DNA from: JAZKFT01 sp043760535
GTDB taxonomy: Bacteria; Bacteroidota; Bacteroidia; Chitinophagales; Chitinophagaceae
Length of the DNA: 12,660 nt
Assembly: GCA_043760535.1 (NCBI GenBank)
Contig: JAYUOV010000166.1
Location: 1-12,660 of the forward strand
Direction of reading: 5' to 3'
Made by a program: the position numbers and the translations under genes. Shown piece by piece: positions 1-6,890 of the stretch (positions are counted from its first letter, which is position 1; each line of letters starts with the position of its first letter). The notes beneath the pieces were generated by a model. The model saw nothing but the letters and a program-made list of their open reading frames with translations. It made no database searches and was not told where the DNA came from.

Positions 1-3
1 CAT

Positions 4-39
4 TCAAAGGGAAAAGGGAGCAATCCCTTTATCCTTTGA
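4..39. terminator. GNRA-capped hairpin, possible terminator
   Basis: Seen: a long imperfect hairpin. TCAAAGG (4-10) pairs with CCTTTGA (33-39), then a small internal mismatch, then AAAGGGA (13-19) pairs with TCCCTTT (24-30) around a GCAA tetraloop (20-23). No clear T-run follows on the + strand, only TAAAATATAAA. Inference: it may end a gene lying to the left of the window, or it may be another structured element. Direction cannot be decided. Confidence 0.4.
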
Positions 40-127
40 TAAAATATAAAGCCATATTGTACCACTCTAAAAGTTGCATTTATTACTTGAATCTAAGAAT
101 AGTAAAGTGCTGTATGTATCCTAATTA

Positions 128-375
128 CAGAACTCCTTACCCCCTCGCAGTTTTGATTGCGTAGTTTTTCTTTTTTTGCCTGTCCCGCCTGCCCCGATGA
201 ATATCGGTGGATTATTTCGGGGTGGAACCTAGCGAAAGCCTTGCCCTGATAGAGCGACATTGGCGAACGTTGTAAATACCGTAGCATTACGGGACTCCGT
301 TCAACTGGCTGCTACTATCCGGCTTTTTAGACTGCGAATAGTAAGCTGTTTCAGATCACGGGTTAAGGAGTTCTG
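128..375. repeat. MITE-like element with 16-bp terminal inverted repeats
   Basis: Seen: the left end at 128-143 (CAGAACTCCTTACCCC) is the reverse complement of the right end at 360-375 (GGGTTAAGGAGTTCTG) with one mismatch. AATT-rich DNA abuts both ends, which could be a short target duplication. Inside are further hairpins, including CCGAT/ATCGG (194-198/203-207) and CCGTA/TACGG (279-283/288-292). A 64-codon open frame on the - strand crosses the element, but it follows the hairpins and does not look like a protein. A shortened relative lies at about 1318-1408, so this is a repeat family rather than a one-off structure. Inference: a non-autonomous mobile or structured repeat without its own protein. 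An unrecognised structured RNA is the alternative. Confidence 0.55.
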
Positions 376-619
376 AATTTCTGTGTTATGCCTTGCTGTT
401 TTTTATGTTAATGCATGGTTGCCGGTTGGTTTTCTGTAACCACTGTTAGAACTTTATTACAACTGATGGTGTTACTTTACATCGAAACTGTAAATGATAC
501 AGCTAAAGAAAAGTGTAATAAAAAATGTTTCAAGATTTGTTTTTTTTATAGCCTTTTGAATTAAAGCTGTTTGTTACATGAACTAGCATTAATAGCCAAC
601 CCACTAATTTTGAAACCAA
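376..619. other. Intergenic leader before pdxH, no gene seen
   Basis: AT-rich sequence between the repeat element and pdxH. I see no convincing open frame. TAATTTTG at 605-612 fits the Bacteroidota -7 pattern TAnnTTTG, but it lies only 8 bases from the start codon and no TTTG lies at the usual distance upstream, so I do not call a promoter. Confidence 0.4.
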
Positions 620-1258
620 ATGGATGCAATAGCCAACATAAGAAAAGATTATAAGCTGCAGTCGCTGCACGAAAATGAAGTAGCAACCAACCCAATCCAT
701 CAGTTTACTACATGGTGGAACGAAGCCATAAGCAGCAATATTGACGAAGTAAATGCGATGACTTTAGCCACTGCTAGTGCAGAAGGAAAGCCCGATGCCA
801 GAATTGTTTTACTGAAAGGCTACGATGAAAATGGCTTTGTTTTTTTTACAAACTACCAAAGCCGTAAAGCACTAGAACTGGCTGCCAATCCATTTGCCAC
901 ATTGGTATTCTTTTGGAAAGAATTGGAAAGGCAGGTTCGTATAGAAGGCTTGGTTGAAAAAATACCAACAGCAGACAGCGATGCCTACTTTAACTCAAGG
1001 CCAGTTGGTAGCCGCATAGGAGCTTGGGCTTCGCCGCAAAGCACCGTAATTAGCGATAGAAGTTTGCTGGAAGAAAATGTAAAACAACTGGAACTAACAT
1101 ACAGCGAAACAGAAATTCCAAGACCCGAACATTGGGGCGGCTATTTGGTAAAGCCTACACAGATAGAATTTTGGCAAGGCCGCAGCAGCCGCCTCCACGA
1201 TAGGATACGGTATGCTCTAAACAATAATAATTGGGTAATAGAAAGGCTGGCACCGTAG
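620..1258 (+). CDS. pdxH: Pyridoxamine 5'-phosphate oxidase
   Basis: Cytosolic FMN enzyme that oxidises pyridoxamine or pyridoxine 5'-phosphate with O2 to pyridoxal 5'-phosphate, the last step of de novo B6 synthesis and of salvage. The 212 residues match the usual length (about 210-220). The split-barrel flavin-binding core is seen in NAMTLATAS (45-53), RIVLLKGYD (61-69) and FFTNYQSRKALEL (75-87). The diagnostic C-terminal signature is complete: HWGGYLV, then EFWQGRSSRLHDRIRY, ending in ERLAP as in the E. coli enzyme. The ATG at 620 begins MDAIANIRKDY, the conserved N-terminal region of the family. No strong ribosome binding site is visible, which is normal in Bacteroidota. It stands alone on the + strand, convergent with the glycosylase gene to its right, with repeat copies on both sides. 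Confidence 0.97.
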   Translation: MDAIANIRKDYKLQSLHENEVATNPIHQFTTWWNEAISSNIDEVNAMTLATASAEGKPDARIVLLKGYDENGFVFFTNYQSRKALELAANPFATLVFFWKELERQVRIEGLVEKIPTADSDAYFNSRPVGSRIGAWASPQSTVISDRSLLEENVKQLELTYSETEIPRPEHWGGYLVKPTQIEFWQGRSSRLHDRIRYALNNNNWVIERLAP

Positions 1259-1317
1259 GCTCAATTACCAATGCTATAACCTAATAAGTTTTTCCCCTTT
1301 GCATATTTAATTGTGTC

Positions 1318-1408
1318 TTTTTTTTGCATGCCCTGCCAGCCCCAATAACGATCGGTCTTTTAGGCATAGTATATCTGGCGGTTTCAGTTTAAAGGGTAAG
1401 TAGTGCTG
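1318..1408. repeat. Shortened second copy of the 128-375 repeat
   Basis: Seen: the T-run followed by TGC, CCTGCC, CCCC and ATCGG at 1318-1355 resembles 172-207. The segment from CTTTTAG through GTTTCAG to GGGTAAGTAGTGCTG (1394-1408) resembles 323-375, including the right terminal repeat with small changes, and continues into AATTT as in the first copy. The central part and the left terminal repeat are missing. The copy ends four bases before the stop codon of the - strand glycosylase gene. Inference: an internally deleted member of the same repeat family. The alignment is by eye. Confidence 0.45.
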
Positions 1409-1411
1409 AAT

Positions 1412-2077
1412 TTATAAACCAAATGCTTTCAGATATTTACTGATGTACATTTCCTTTTGCTTAAGCTTATACTGCATAATATACCGTGGGTGTGGTAAGG
1501 GTGTAATTTGTTCAAAAAAATGGTGTTCGTTATTAAGCCGCGATAGAAATTTAAAATTTTTTCCGTCGCCAAAGCAAAAAGCTGTTGTGCGATGTAAGCC
1601 CCAATTGAGCTGCTTGTTCAGGCAATCGATGGCAAAGGGTTTAATGGTTTGTATGAGTTCTTTATCGTCATAGTAATTCAGATTTTTACCATCCTTTGTA
1701 AAGCCTAGCGGACTTACAGATGTAATATAAAACTTGCTGTAAAAAGCTTCGGCTCCGCCAAAAGCCTTGATGACATCGTACACGAATATGCTGGATAATT
1801 CCTGTTTTTTTTGCCAGCTATTATCTATGCCACATGCTTCCTGCAACCGTATGGGATCGGTAAATGGGATGCCGGTAACGCCACCACCAAACCTTCCGGG
1901 GTTAATGCCGATGATGCAGTACCGCGGATTGTTGCCGTTGTAATATTTACCATAAAACGCTTTGCAGGCCTGCCTTGTAGCTTGCTCGGCAAAAGGGAAC
2001 AGGGTTTCTATGCCATGTGGTGGCACTGTGTGCATTTGTAAGTTAAAGAGGAAATTGGTTATTTCGGTGGAGAGCAT
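1412..2077 (-). CDS. SMUG2-like uracil-DNA glycosylase family protein
   Basis: Base-excision repair enzyme of the uracil-DNA glycosylase superfamily, expected to flip out and cleave a damaged base (uracil or other deaminated bases). Seen in 221 residues: CIIGINPGRFGGG (54-66) is motif 1, followed by TGIPFTDP (68-75); YITSVSPLGF (117-126) forms the central pocket strand; PLPHPRY (193-199) is motif 2 with the HP pair that inserts into DNA. The arrangement resembles the SMUG2 subfamily described from Pedobacter, a relative of this organism type. Motif 1 has Asn59 within GINPG. The ATG lies 12 bp after the polA stop codon on the same strand, so the two are probably co-transcribed. Exact substrate range cannot be read from sequence; the family call is firm, the subfamily call likely. 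Confidence 0.85.
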   Translation of the reverse strand: MLSTEITNFLFNLQMHTVPPHGIETLFPFAEQATRQACKAFYGKYYNGNNPRYCIIGINPGRFGGGVTGIPFTDPIRLQEACGIDNSWQKKQELSSIFVYDVIKAFGGAEAFYSKFYITSVSPLGFTKDGKNLNYYDDKELIQTIKPFAIDCLNKQLNWGLHRTTAFCFGDGKNFKFLSRLNNEHHFFEQITPLPHPRYIMQYKLKQKEMYISKYLKAFGL

Positions 2078-2089
2078 TTGTTGTTTTTT

Positions 2090-4930
2090 TTAATGTGCTG
2101 CCAACCAATTGTCACCTACCCCAACTTCCGCCTCCGTTGGCACGCTGTTCGGCAATACCAATGCATTTTGCATACCCGATAAAATCAATGGCTTAAAGGC
2201 TTCCACTTCATCTTTGGGCACATCAAAAATTAGTTCATCATGCACCTGTAGCAACATCCGTCCTTTAAGTGTTGAATCCTGAATTTTTTTGCTGATGGCA
2301 ATCATGGCCAGTTTAATCATGTCGGCAGCCGTGCCTTGTATGGGACTATTGATGGCGTTTCGTTCGGCAAAACCACGAACAGTAAAGTTGCTGCTATTGA
2401 TGTCTCTAAGCCAGCGTTTGCGGCCAAGGAGTGTTTGTACATAACCATGCTCTTTGGCAAAGTTGATGGTTTCGTCCATGTATTTTTGTATGTTAGGAAA
2501 CTGCAATTTGTAATTGTCAATAACTTCTTTGGCTTCCCCCCGGCTGATGCCTAAATTCTCGGCCAGTCCAAATGCACCTTGTCCGTAAATGATACCGAAG
2601 TTAACACTTTTAGCTTTGTACCGCATCTCTTTGGTTACTGCACTTTCATCTACATTAAATACTTTGGCTGCTGTGGCTGTGTGTATGTCTTTGCCGGTTT
2701 TAAAGGCTTCGCACATATTTGGGTCGCCGCTAATGGCTGCTACTATGCGTAGTTCTATCTGCGAATAATCGGCGCTCATTAGCACATGGTTGGCATCTCT
2801 TGGTACAAATGCCTTGCGTATTTCGCGGCCACGTTCGGTACGTACAGGTATGTTTTGCAGGTTGGGATTATTGCTGCTAAGCCTGCCCGTAACGGCCACG
2901 GCCTGTGCGTAAGAAGTATGCACACGGCCTGTTTTTTTATTAATTAAAACGGGCAATGCATCTACATAAGTACTCTTGAGTTTGGTAAGTTCTCTAAAGC
3001 CTAATATGTCGTCTACAATTTTATTCTCCTTAGCTAATTTTAGTAGTACATCTTCTCCTGTGGCATATTGGCCGGTCTTTGTTTTTTTAGCTTTTGGGTC
3101 TATTTTCATTTTATCGAACAGCACTTCGCCCAACTGTTTAGGCGAAGCCAGGTTAAACTTTACGCCTGCCTGTTGGTACACACTATCTTCAAAAACCTTG
3201 GCATCTTTTTCCAGCACTTTAGAGTAGTCTTTTAAAAACTCCATATCTACCCGTATGCCTTCAAACTCCATATTAGTTAGCACTTTTACCAGCGGATTTT
3301 CTACTTCGTGTAGCAATGTTTCTACTTCCCTTGCTTTTACTAACGGATCCAATACTTGTTTTAGCTGCCAGGTAATATCAGCATCTTCTCCGGCATATTC
3401 TTTTATCTTTTCTATTTCCACATCCCTCATAGTGCCTTGTGTCTTACCTTTTTTGCCAATCAGTTCTTCTATATGTACCGGCTCGTAGCTAAGGTATTGG
3501 GCACTTAGTAAATCCATGCTGCGCCTGCCTTCGGGCTCTATTACGTAATGTGCCAGCATAGTATCATACACGGTTCCTTTGGGTTCTATACCGTACCATT
3601 TTAGTACCAGTAAATCGTACTTTACATTTTGTCCTATTAAAATAATATCAGCTTTATTAAAAAGGGGGTTAAATAGTTGAAGTAAAGTTTTGGTATCGTC
3701 CTGGTCTGTGGGGCAGGGAGCATACCAGGCTTCTCCGGTTTTATAAGCAAAGCTTAATCCTACCAGTTCACAATCGTTTGCATCGAGGCCAGTTGTTTCT
3801 GTATCAAAACAAATCTCTTTTTGCATTATGGCCTCCGCTACAAATTTTTTGATGGCCATTTCTGTATCCAGTAAATGATATTCATGTGGTGTGTTGCTAA
3901 TATTTTTATCGGCTGCTATGCCGCTTCTTTCTGGCGAATCTTCTACATTACTTACTACTGTTTTTGCTTCGGGTTGTTCTACTGCATTACCAAAAAGATC
4001 CATTTGAGAAGCCACTACGGGTGGCGTTGTTTCTGCAATATTGTTATAAGCATTAAAATTGTCGCCCAGTATTCTTTTGCCTAGTGTTTTAAATTCCAGT
4101 TCGGTAAATACTTCTTCTAATGCTGTTTTGTTAAACTCCTTTAATCTAAAGTTTTCTTCATGAAATTCGCATGGTACATTTAGGATAATGGTGGCCAGCT
4201 TTTTGCTCATAATTGCCAGGTCTTTGCCCTTCCGTATTTTTTCTCCCAATGCGCCTTTAATATTTTCGGCGTCGGCTAATACATTTTCCAAGGTTTCGTA
4301 TTGTGCCAATAGTTTAGCTGCCGTTTTTTCGCCCACGCCGGGTATGCCTGGTATATTATCTGCACTATCCCCCATTAGCCCCAGTATGTCTATTACCTGG
4401 CTTACATTTTTAATGCCCCATTTTTCGCATATTTCTTTTGGGCCTAATATTTCTTTATCGTTGCCATAGGCGGGTGGCTTATACATAAAAATATGTTCGC
4501 TTACAAGTTGGCCATAGTCTTTATCTGGCGTTACCATAAAAACTTCGTAACCTTCTTTTTCGGCCTTTTTTGCCAATGCCCCAATAATGTCATCTGCTTC
4601 GTAGCCATCCACCTCTACTACGGGTAAATTAAAGCCTTCAATAATTTTTTTTATATCGGGTATCGAAGCCAATAAATCCTCCGGGGCTTCCTGCCTGTTG
4701 GCTTTATATTCGGTAAAATCAGTATGCCTTTCTGTTGGGGCGTGGGTATCAAAGCACACAGCTAAGTGCGTAGGTTTTTCTTTGTTAATGATTTCTATAA
4801 GTGTATTGGTAAACCCAAATTGTGCATTGGTATTTTTTCCTTTACTTGTAATGCGTGGGCTACGGATCAATGCATAATAGGCACGGTAAATGAGTGCCAA
4901 AGCATCTAGCAAGAATAGTTTTTTCTTCAT
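2090..4930 (-). CDS. polA: DNA polymerase I, with all three activities
   Basis: Replicative gap-filling and repair polymerase that removes RNA primers and fills excision gaps. The 946 residues hold three domains in order. The 5'-3' nuclease (about 1-290) has LLDALALIYRAYYAL (7-21), YKANRQ (75-80), DGYEADDIIG (108-117), VTPDKD (133-138) and GLMGDSADNIPGIPGVGEKT (184-203). A variable linker covers about 295-345. The 3'-5' proofreading domain keeps its acidic residues: DTETTG (376-381), GQNVKYD (433-439) and YAGEDAD (512-518). The polymerase has motif A DYSQIELR (721-728), motif B RYKAKSVNFGIIYG (770-783) with the O-helix Phe, and motif C HDE (897-899). Nothing catalytic is missing, so this is a proofreading-competent type, unlike Taq. 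The ATG at 4930 begins MKKKLFLLDAL, as expected. The gene is followed by the SMUG2-like glycosylase. Confidence 0.98.
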   Translation of the reverse strand: MKKKLFLLDALALIYRAYYALIRSPRITSKGKNTNAQFGFTNTLIEIINKEKPTHLAVCFDTHAPTERHTDFTEYKANRQEAPEDLLASIPDIKKIIEGFNLPVVEVDGYEADDIIGALAKKAEKEGYEVFMVTPDKDYGQLVSEHIFMYKPPAYGNDKEILGPKEICEKWGIKNVSQVIDILGLMGDSADNIPGIPGVGEKTAAKLLAQYETLENVLADAENIKGALGEKIRKGKDLAIMSKKLATIILNVPCEFHEENFRLKEFNKTALEEVFTELEFKTLGKRILGDNFNAYNNIAETTPPVVASQMDLFGNAVEQPEAKTVVSNVEDSPERSGIAADKNISNTPHEYHLLDTEMAIKKFVAEAIMQKEICFDTETTGLDANDCELVGLSFAYKTGEAWYAPCPTDQDDTKTLLQLFNPLFNKADIILIGQNVKYDLLVLKWYGIEPKGTVYDTMLAHYVIEPEGRRSMDLLSAQYLSYEPVHIEELIGKKGKTQGTMRDVEIEKIKEYAGEDADITWQLKQVLDPLVKAREVETLLHEVENPLVKVLTNMEFEGIRVDMEFLKDYSKVLEKDAKVFEDSVYQQAGVKFNLASPKQLGEVLFDKMKIDPKAKKTKTGQYATGEDVLLKLAKENKIVDDILGFRELTKLKSTYVDALPVLINKKTGRVHTSYAQAVAVTGRLSSNNPNLQNIPVRTERGREIRKAFVPRDANHVLMSADYSQIELRIVAAISGDPNMCEAFKTGKDIHTATAAKVFNVDESAVTKEMRYKAKSVNFGIIYGQGAFGLAENLGISRGEAKEVIDNYKLQFPNIQKYMDETINFAKEHGYVQTLLGRKRWLRDINSSNFTVRGFAERNAINSPIQGTAADMIKLAMIAISKKIQDSTLKGRMLLQVHDELIFDVPKDEVEAFKPLILSGMQNALVLPNSVPTEAEVGVGDNWLAAH

Positions 4931-5165
4931 GGCCGTAAGGTAACAATTAGGGACTAGGAATTGGGAATTCGGGTGTGGTTTATTAAAAATTTGGGGCAGA
5001 ATGATTGCGTAAGATATTAAGCCTTTTTAGAATCTGAATGGCATATTAATATTTTAAGTTGCCCCACATTTGTTTGCTGTATCCGCAAATCTTCACTTAA
5101 AGCATTCATGCCTTTTAAAACGAATTTACCGAATTTTTTTTCGCCAAACCCTACTAAGTAACTAA

Positions 5166-5330
5166 CTAAAAGTATGTATTAATGGTTTTGTAAACCGCAT
5201 CTGGTTCGGCTATGCCAATAAGCATATACAACTCATCGGTAGTGCCGTAGGGTGTGTACAGGTTCTGGGGGTTATTGTTACATAAAAAACCTTTATTTTA
5301 TAAAGATGAATTACCAGCTTCGGTTAACAT
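5166..5330 (-). pseudogene. Coding-like remnant interrupted by a stop codon
   Basis: Seen: reading the - strand from the ATG at 5330 gives MLTEAGNSSL, then a TAA (5298-5300). In the same frame it continues NKGFLCNNNPQNLYTPYG and on through TTDELYMLIGIAEPDAV to a TAG at 5166-5168. The second part has natural protein composition and no other stop. Inference: the last 40-odd residues of a decayed gene, or a fragment left by a rearrangement. I do not recognise the family. It could be chance, but this length of balanced composition in AT-rich DNA is unusual. Confidence 0.3.
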
Positions 5331-5486
5331 AGCAGACAAATATTATTTTGGCACAACAAAACAAAACAGCTAAGGCTGTAGCTACAGTAACCACTGCAAC
5401 AAAAACAACAATTCCCCTTCAACTGGCCCTTATTATTTGCCATACATGCACATAAAAAAATGTAGTGTTATAGATGCGGTATGATG

Positions 5487-5510
5487 GATAATTGATAATT
5501 GATAATTGAT
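5487..5510. repeat. Heptamer tandem repeat, about 3.4 units
   Basis: Seen: three perfect head-to-tail copies of GATAATT (5487-5507) plus a partial GAT. Such short AT-rich arrays can vary in copy number by polymerase slippage. It lies 75 bp beyond the 3' end of the Lrp-family gene and is in no recognised gene. Confidence 0.75.
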
Positions 5511-5584
5511 TTAATGGATGCCATTCTTAGTTGCTGCCCGTTAACTTGTAATAAATCCTACATCGGAGATCTTACATCAAAAAA

Positions 5585-6052
5585 TCATTGCATTACCTGC
5601 ACGTTTCTACTAAAGCTTTCTTCTAGCGAAATAAGCGTTTCGGTTCTTTCGATGCCCTTAATCTTTTGCAGCGTATCGTGTAATACAAAACGAAGCTGGC
5701 TGATGTCTTTGCAAACCACTTCGGCAAACATGCTGTAATTACCAGTAGTATAATTTAGGCGTACTATTTCTGGTACTTTACGTAATTCTTTAGCCACACT
5801 ATCGTACAGCGAACTTTTTTCCAGATAAATACCAATAAAGGCAATTACATCATAACCAAGTTGCTTAATATCCACGGCCAGGCGATTGCCCTTTACAATT
5901 CCCATTTCGTGCAGCTTTTTTATACGAACATGAATGGTGCCGCCACTTACAAAAAGTTTCTTACCCAAATCGGCGTACGATATTTCTGCATTCTCCATCA
6001 TTTCGTGGATGATTTGGTAATCTAGCTTATCGAGGTTTAATTTTCCTGCCAT
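5585..6052 (-). CDS. Lrp/AsnC-family transcriptional regulator
   Basis: Small DNA-binding regulator of the feast/famine family, usually sensing an amino acid and acting as dimers that assemble into octamers. In 155 residues: an N-terminal winged helix-turn-helix (about 5-60) with LDYQIIHEMMENAEISYADL (10-29) and recognition helix VSGGTIHVRIKKLHEMGIV (35-53); then the RAM ligand-binding domain (about 65-145), recognised by DVIAFIGIYL, TTGNYSMFAEVV (102-113) with the Gly of the effector loop, and TETLISLEES (137-146). Length and C-terminal end are normal. The effector and targets cannot be told from sequence. It is transcribed alone, and a palindrome 24 bp upstream of the start suggests autoregulation. 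Confidence 0.93.
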   Translation of the reverse strand: MAGKLNLDKLDYQIIHEMMENAEISYADLGKKLFVSGGTIHVRIKKLHEMGIVKGNRLAVDIKQLGYDVIAFIGIYLEKSSLYDSVAKELRKVPEIVRLNYTTGNYSMFAEVVCKDISQLRFVLHDTLQKIKGIERTETLISLEESFSRNVQVMQ

Positions 6053-6075
6053 AATGAAGTGGGGTTTTGAATTTT

Positions 6076-6102
6076 ATCAAACATATTTTGGTATAGTTTG
6101 AT
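6076..6102 (-). promoter_or_regulatory. Candidate promoter and operator of the Lrp-family gene
   Basis: Seen: inverted repeat ATCAAAC (6076-6082) and GTTTGAT (6096-6102), centres 20 bp apart, or two helical turns. On the - strand the inner end reads TATGTTTG (6078-6085 complement), which fits the Bacteroidota -7 element TAnnTTTG and would start transcription about 20 bases before the ATG. No perfect -33 TTTG is present. Inference: the regulator binds here and represses its own gene, as is common for Lrp/AsnC proteins. Confidence 0.45.
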
Positions 6103-6454
6103 TTATTTCGAAAGTTTTATAAATTTCATTAGATAATTTGGAAAAACAATGGCATTTTATTTAACATTGCAATATCAAATAACAAACAATTGCTTTTTAA
6201 AGCGAAACAAGTTGGAAAGTTAACAGGTTTTTGTTTTCTTTTTCAATCATTTTTAGAAAAGAAGCAATGGATAATGGGTTTGTTTTTGGAAATTCTAAAA
6301 ATGTGAGTGGAAAGTAGGAGCAATTAACAAAAGTTTTCTAGTAATAGTAAGTTCTTTCGAATTTTTTTTGATTTTTTTTTAGGGTTCTCAAATCAGTTTG
6401 GCTAATTGCCAACTATAAAGCAGTACGAAGGATTTTTTAGGTAAACTTTTATAT
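6103..6454. other. AT-rich intergenic stretch, no gene seen
   Basis: Very AT-rich sequence with several poly-T tracts (for example around 6362-6380). I see no coding frame and no RNA I recognise. It contains TTGCCAA at 6406-6412, a motif that recurs around the tRNA-like copies downstream, and it probably holds the promoter for them, which I cannot place. Confidence 0.4.
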
Positions 6455-6507
6455 TGTAGGCTGATGAAACTGGCGGCGACCCCCTAGTCCTGTGGATTAA
6501 AACAGTT
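6455..6507 (+). pseudogene. Degenerate 5' fragment of the tRNA-like RNA
   Basis: Seen: the acceptor strand TGTAGGC (6455-6461), TG, then ATGAAACTGGC match the intact copy at 6552 almost base for base, including the flanking ATAT just before. After that the 3' side of the D stem is gone and CCCCCTAGTC replaces the anticodon arm without a matching G-rich strand. Similarity fades near AAAACAG (6499-6505), and there is no variable arm or T arm. Inference: a truncated, non-functional third copy. Confidence 0.5.
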
Positions 6508-6528
6508 GGTTTTGTTAAATAGTTCTTT

Positions 6529-6544
6529 TTTGCCTAAAGGCAAA
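6529..6544. other. Perfect 6-bp hairpin between array copies
   Basis: Seen: TTTGCC (6529-6534), loop TAAA, GGCAAA (6539-6544), ending 7 bases before the first base of the first intact tRNA-like copy. There is no T-run after it on the + strand. It may separate transcripts or guide 5' processing; the role is unknown. Confidence 0.45.
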
Positions 6545-6551
6545 TATATAT

Positions 6552-6734
6552 TGTAGGGTGATGAAACTGGCAGACATGCCCCCTTGTCTCGGGGGTGGAA
6601 AGTACAGAATAAACTTAAACATAGAGCCGTGCCCGGCCCTGCTTTATAACAGGACCGGATCCCGACCAGGATTGACCACTAATCTTTGTGTTTTAGCTAA
6701 CTGCTTCGTGAGGGTTCGACTCCTTCCCCTACAG
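6552..6734 (+). ncRNA. tRNA-like RNA with giant variable arm, copy 1
   Basis: Seen: a complete class II tRNA frame. Acceptor TGTAGGG (6552-6558) pairs with CCCTACA (6727-6733), leaving G6734 as discriminator and no encoded CCA. Position 8-9 is TG. D stem ATG/CAT (6559+2 to 6577) has a GG-containing loop of tRNA-Leu type. Anticodon stem CCCCC/GGGGG (6579-6583/6591-6595) has loop TTGTCTC. T stem GAGGG/CCTTC (6710-6714/6722-6726) has loop TTCGACT. Between anticodon and T arms lie 114 nt instead of 10-24. That arm closes with GGA against TTC, then CAG/CTG (6605-6607/6701-6703) after an AGTA bulge, and contains a strong hairpin at 6633-6658. The second copy shows compensatory changes. Inference: a functional structured RNA derived from a class II tRNA. 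Whether it is charged is unknown; the nominal anticodon GTC (Asp) conflicts with the Leu-like body. Confidence 0.7.
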
Positions 6735-6737
6735 CTT

Positions 6738-6783
6738 TTGACAATTGGCAGTTTTTCAGTTGGCAGTTTGCAAAAATTGTCAA
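6738..6783. repeat. Inverted repeat after tRNA-like copy 1
   Basis: Seen: TTGACAATT (6738-6746) pairs with AATTGTCAA (6775-6783), enclosing two direct copies of TTGGCAGTTT (6745-6754 and 6760-6769). A TTTTT run follows at 6788-6792. It could act as a weak terminator or processing hairpin for copy 1. Related TTGCCAA/TTGGCAA motifs lie at 6406, 6853 and 7091, so these sequences may also mark the borders of a duplicated unit. Confidence 0.45.
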
Positions 6784-6890
6784 TCCGTTTTTAAAGTTCT
6801 TTTGAGTTTATTTGGTTTATCAGTGTATGTAGTCGGCATTTCTGCATAAGAATTGCCAACTACCAACTAAAAAACTGTAAACTTCTACAC

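Larger units (their letters stand above)
4931..5584. other. Decayed intergenic region upstream of polA
   Basis: No intact gene is convincing in this 654-bp stretch. It must contain the polA promoter on the - strand, but I see no clear TTTG/TAnnTTTG pair. Contents: the coding-like remnant at 5166-5330 on the - strand; a 12-bp palindrome CTGTAGCTACAG at 5376-5387; a + strand Ala/Thr/Lys-rich frame from TTG at about 5350 to the stop near 5455 that reads like the mature N-terminus of an exported protein but has no start or continuation; and the heptamer repeat at 5487-5510. Confidence 0.4.

Noticed and set aside
46..63. CRISPR array anywhere in the window
   Set aside because: I looked for regularly spaced repeats; only the 7-bp tandem at 5487 and the two large RNA copies recur, and neither has spacer structure or cas genes.
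93..287. 64-aa - strand reading frame as a gene
   Set aside because: It runs across hairpins of the repeat element, and its composition follows the repeat rather than a protein family.
605..612. TAATTTTG as the pdxH promoter -7 element
   Set aside because: Too close to the start codon, and there is no TTTG at the proper upstream distance.
6461..6505. CTGATGA in the degenerate copy as a hammerhead ribozyme core
   Set aside because: The matching GAAA strand and the paired stems are absent, and the intact copies have GTGATGA at the same place as part of a tRNA D arm.
6596..6709. Group I intron or spliced insert within a tRNA
   Set aside because: The insert is only 114-123 nt, lies in the variable arm and not the anticodon loop, lacks recognisable group I core pairing, and its removal would leave no variable loop at all.
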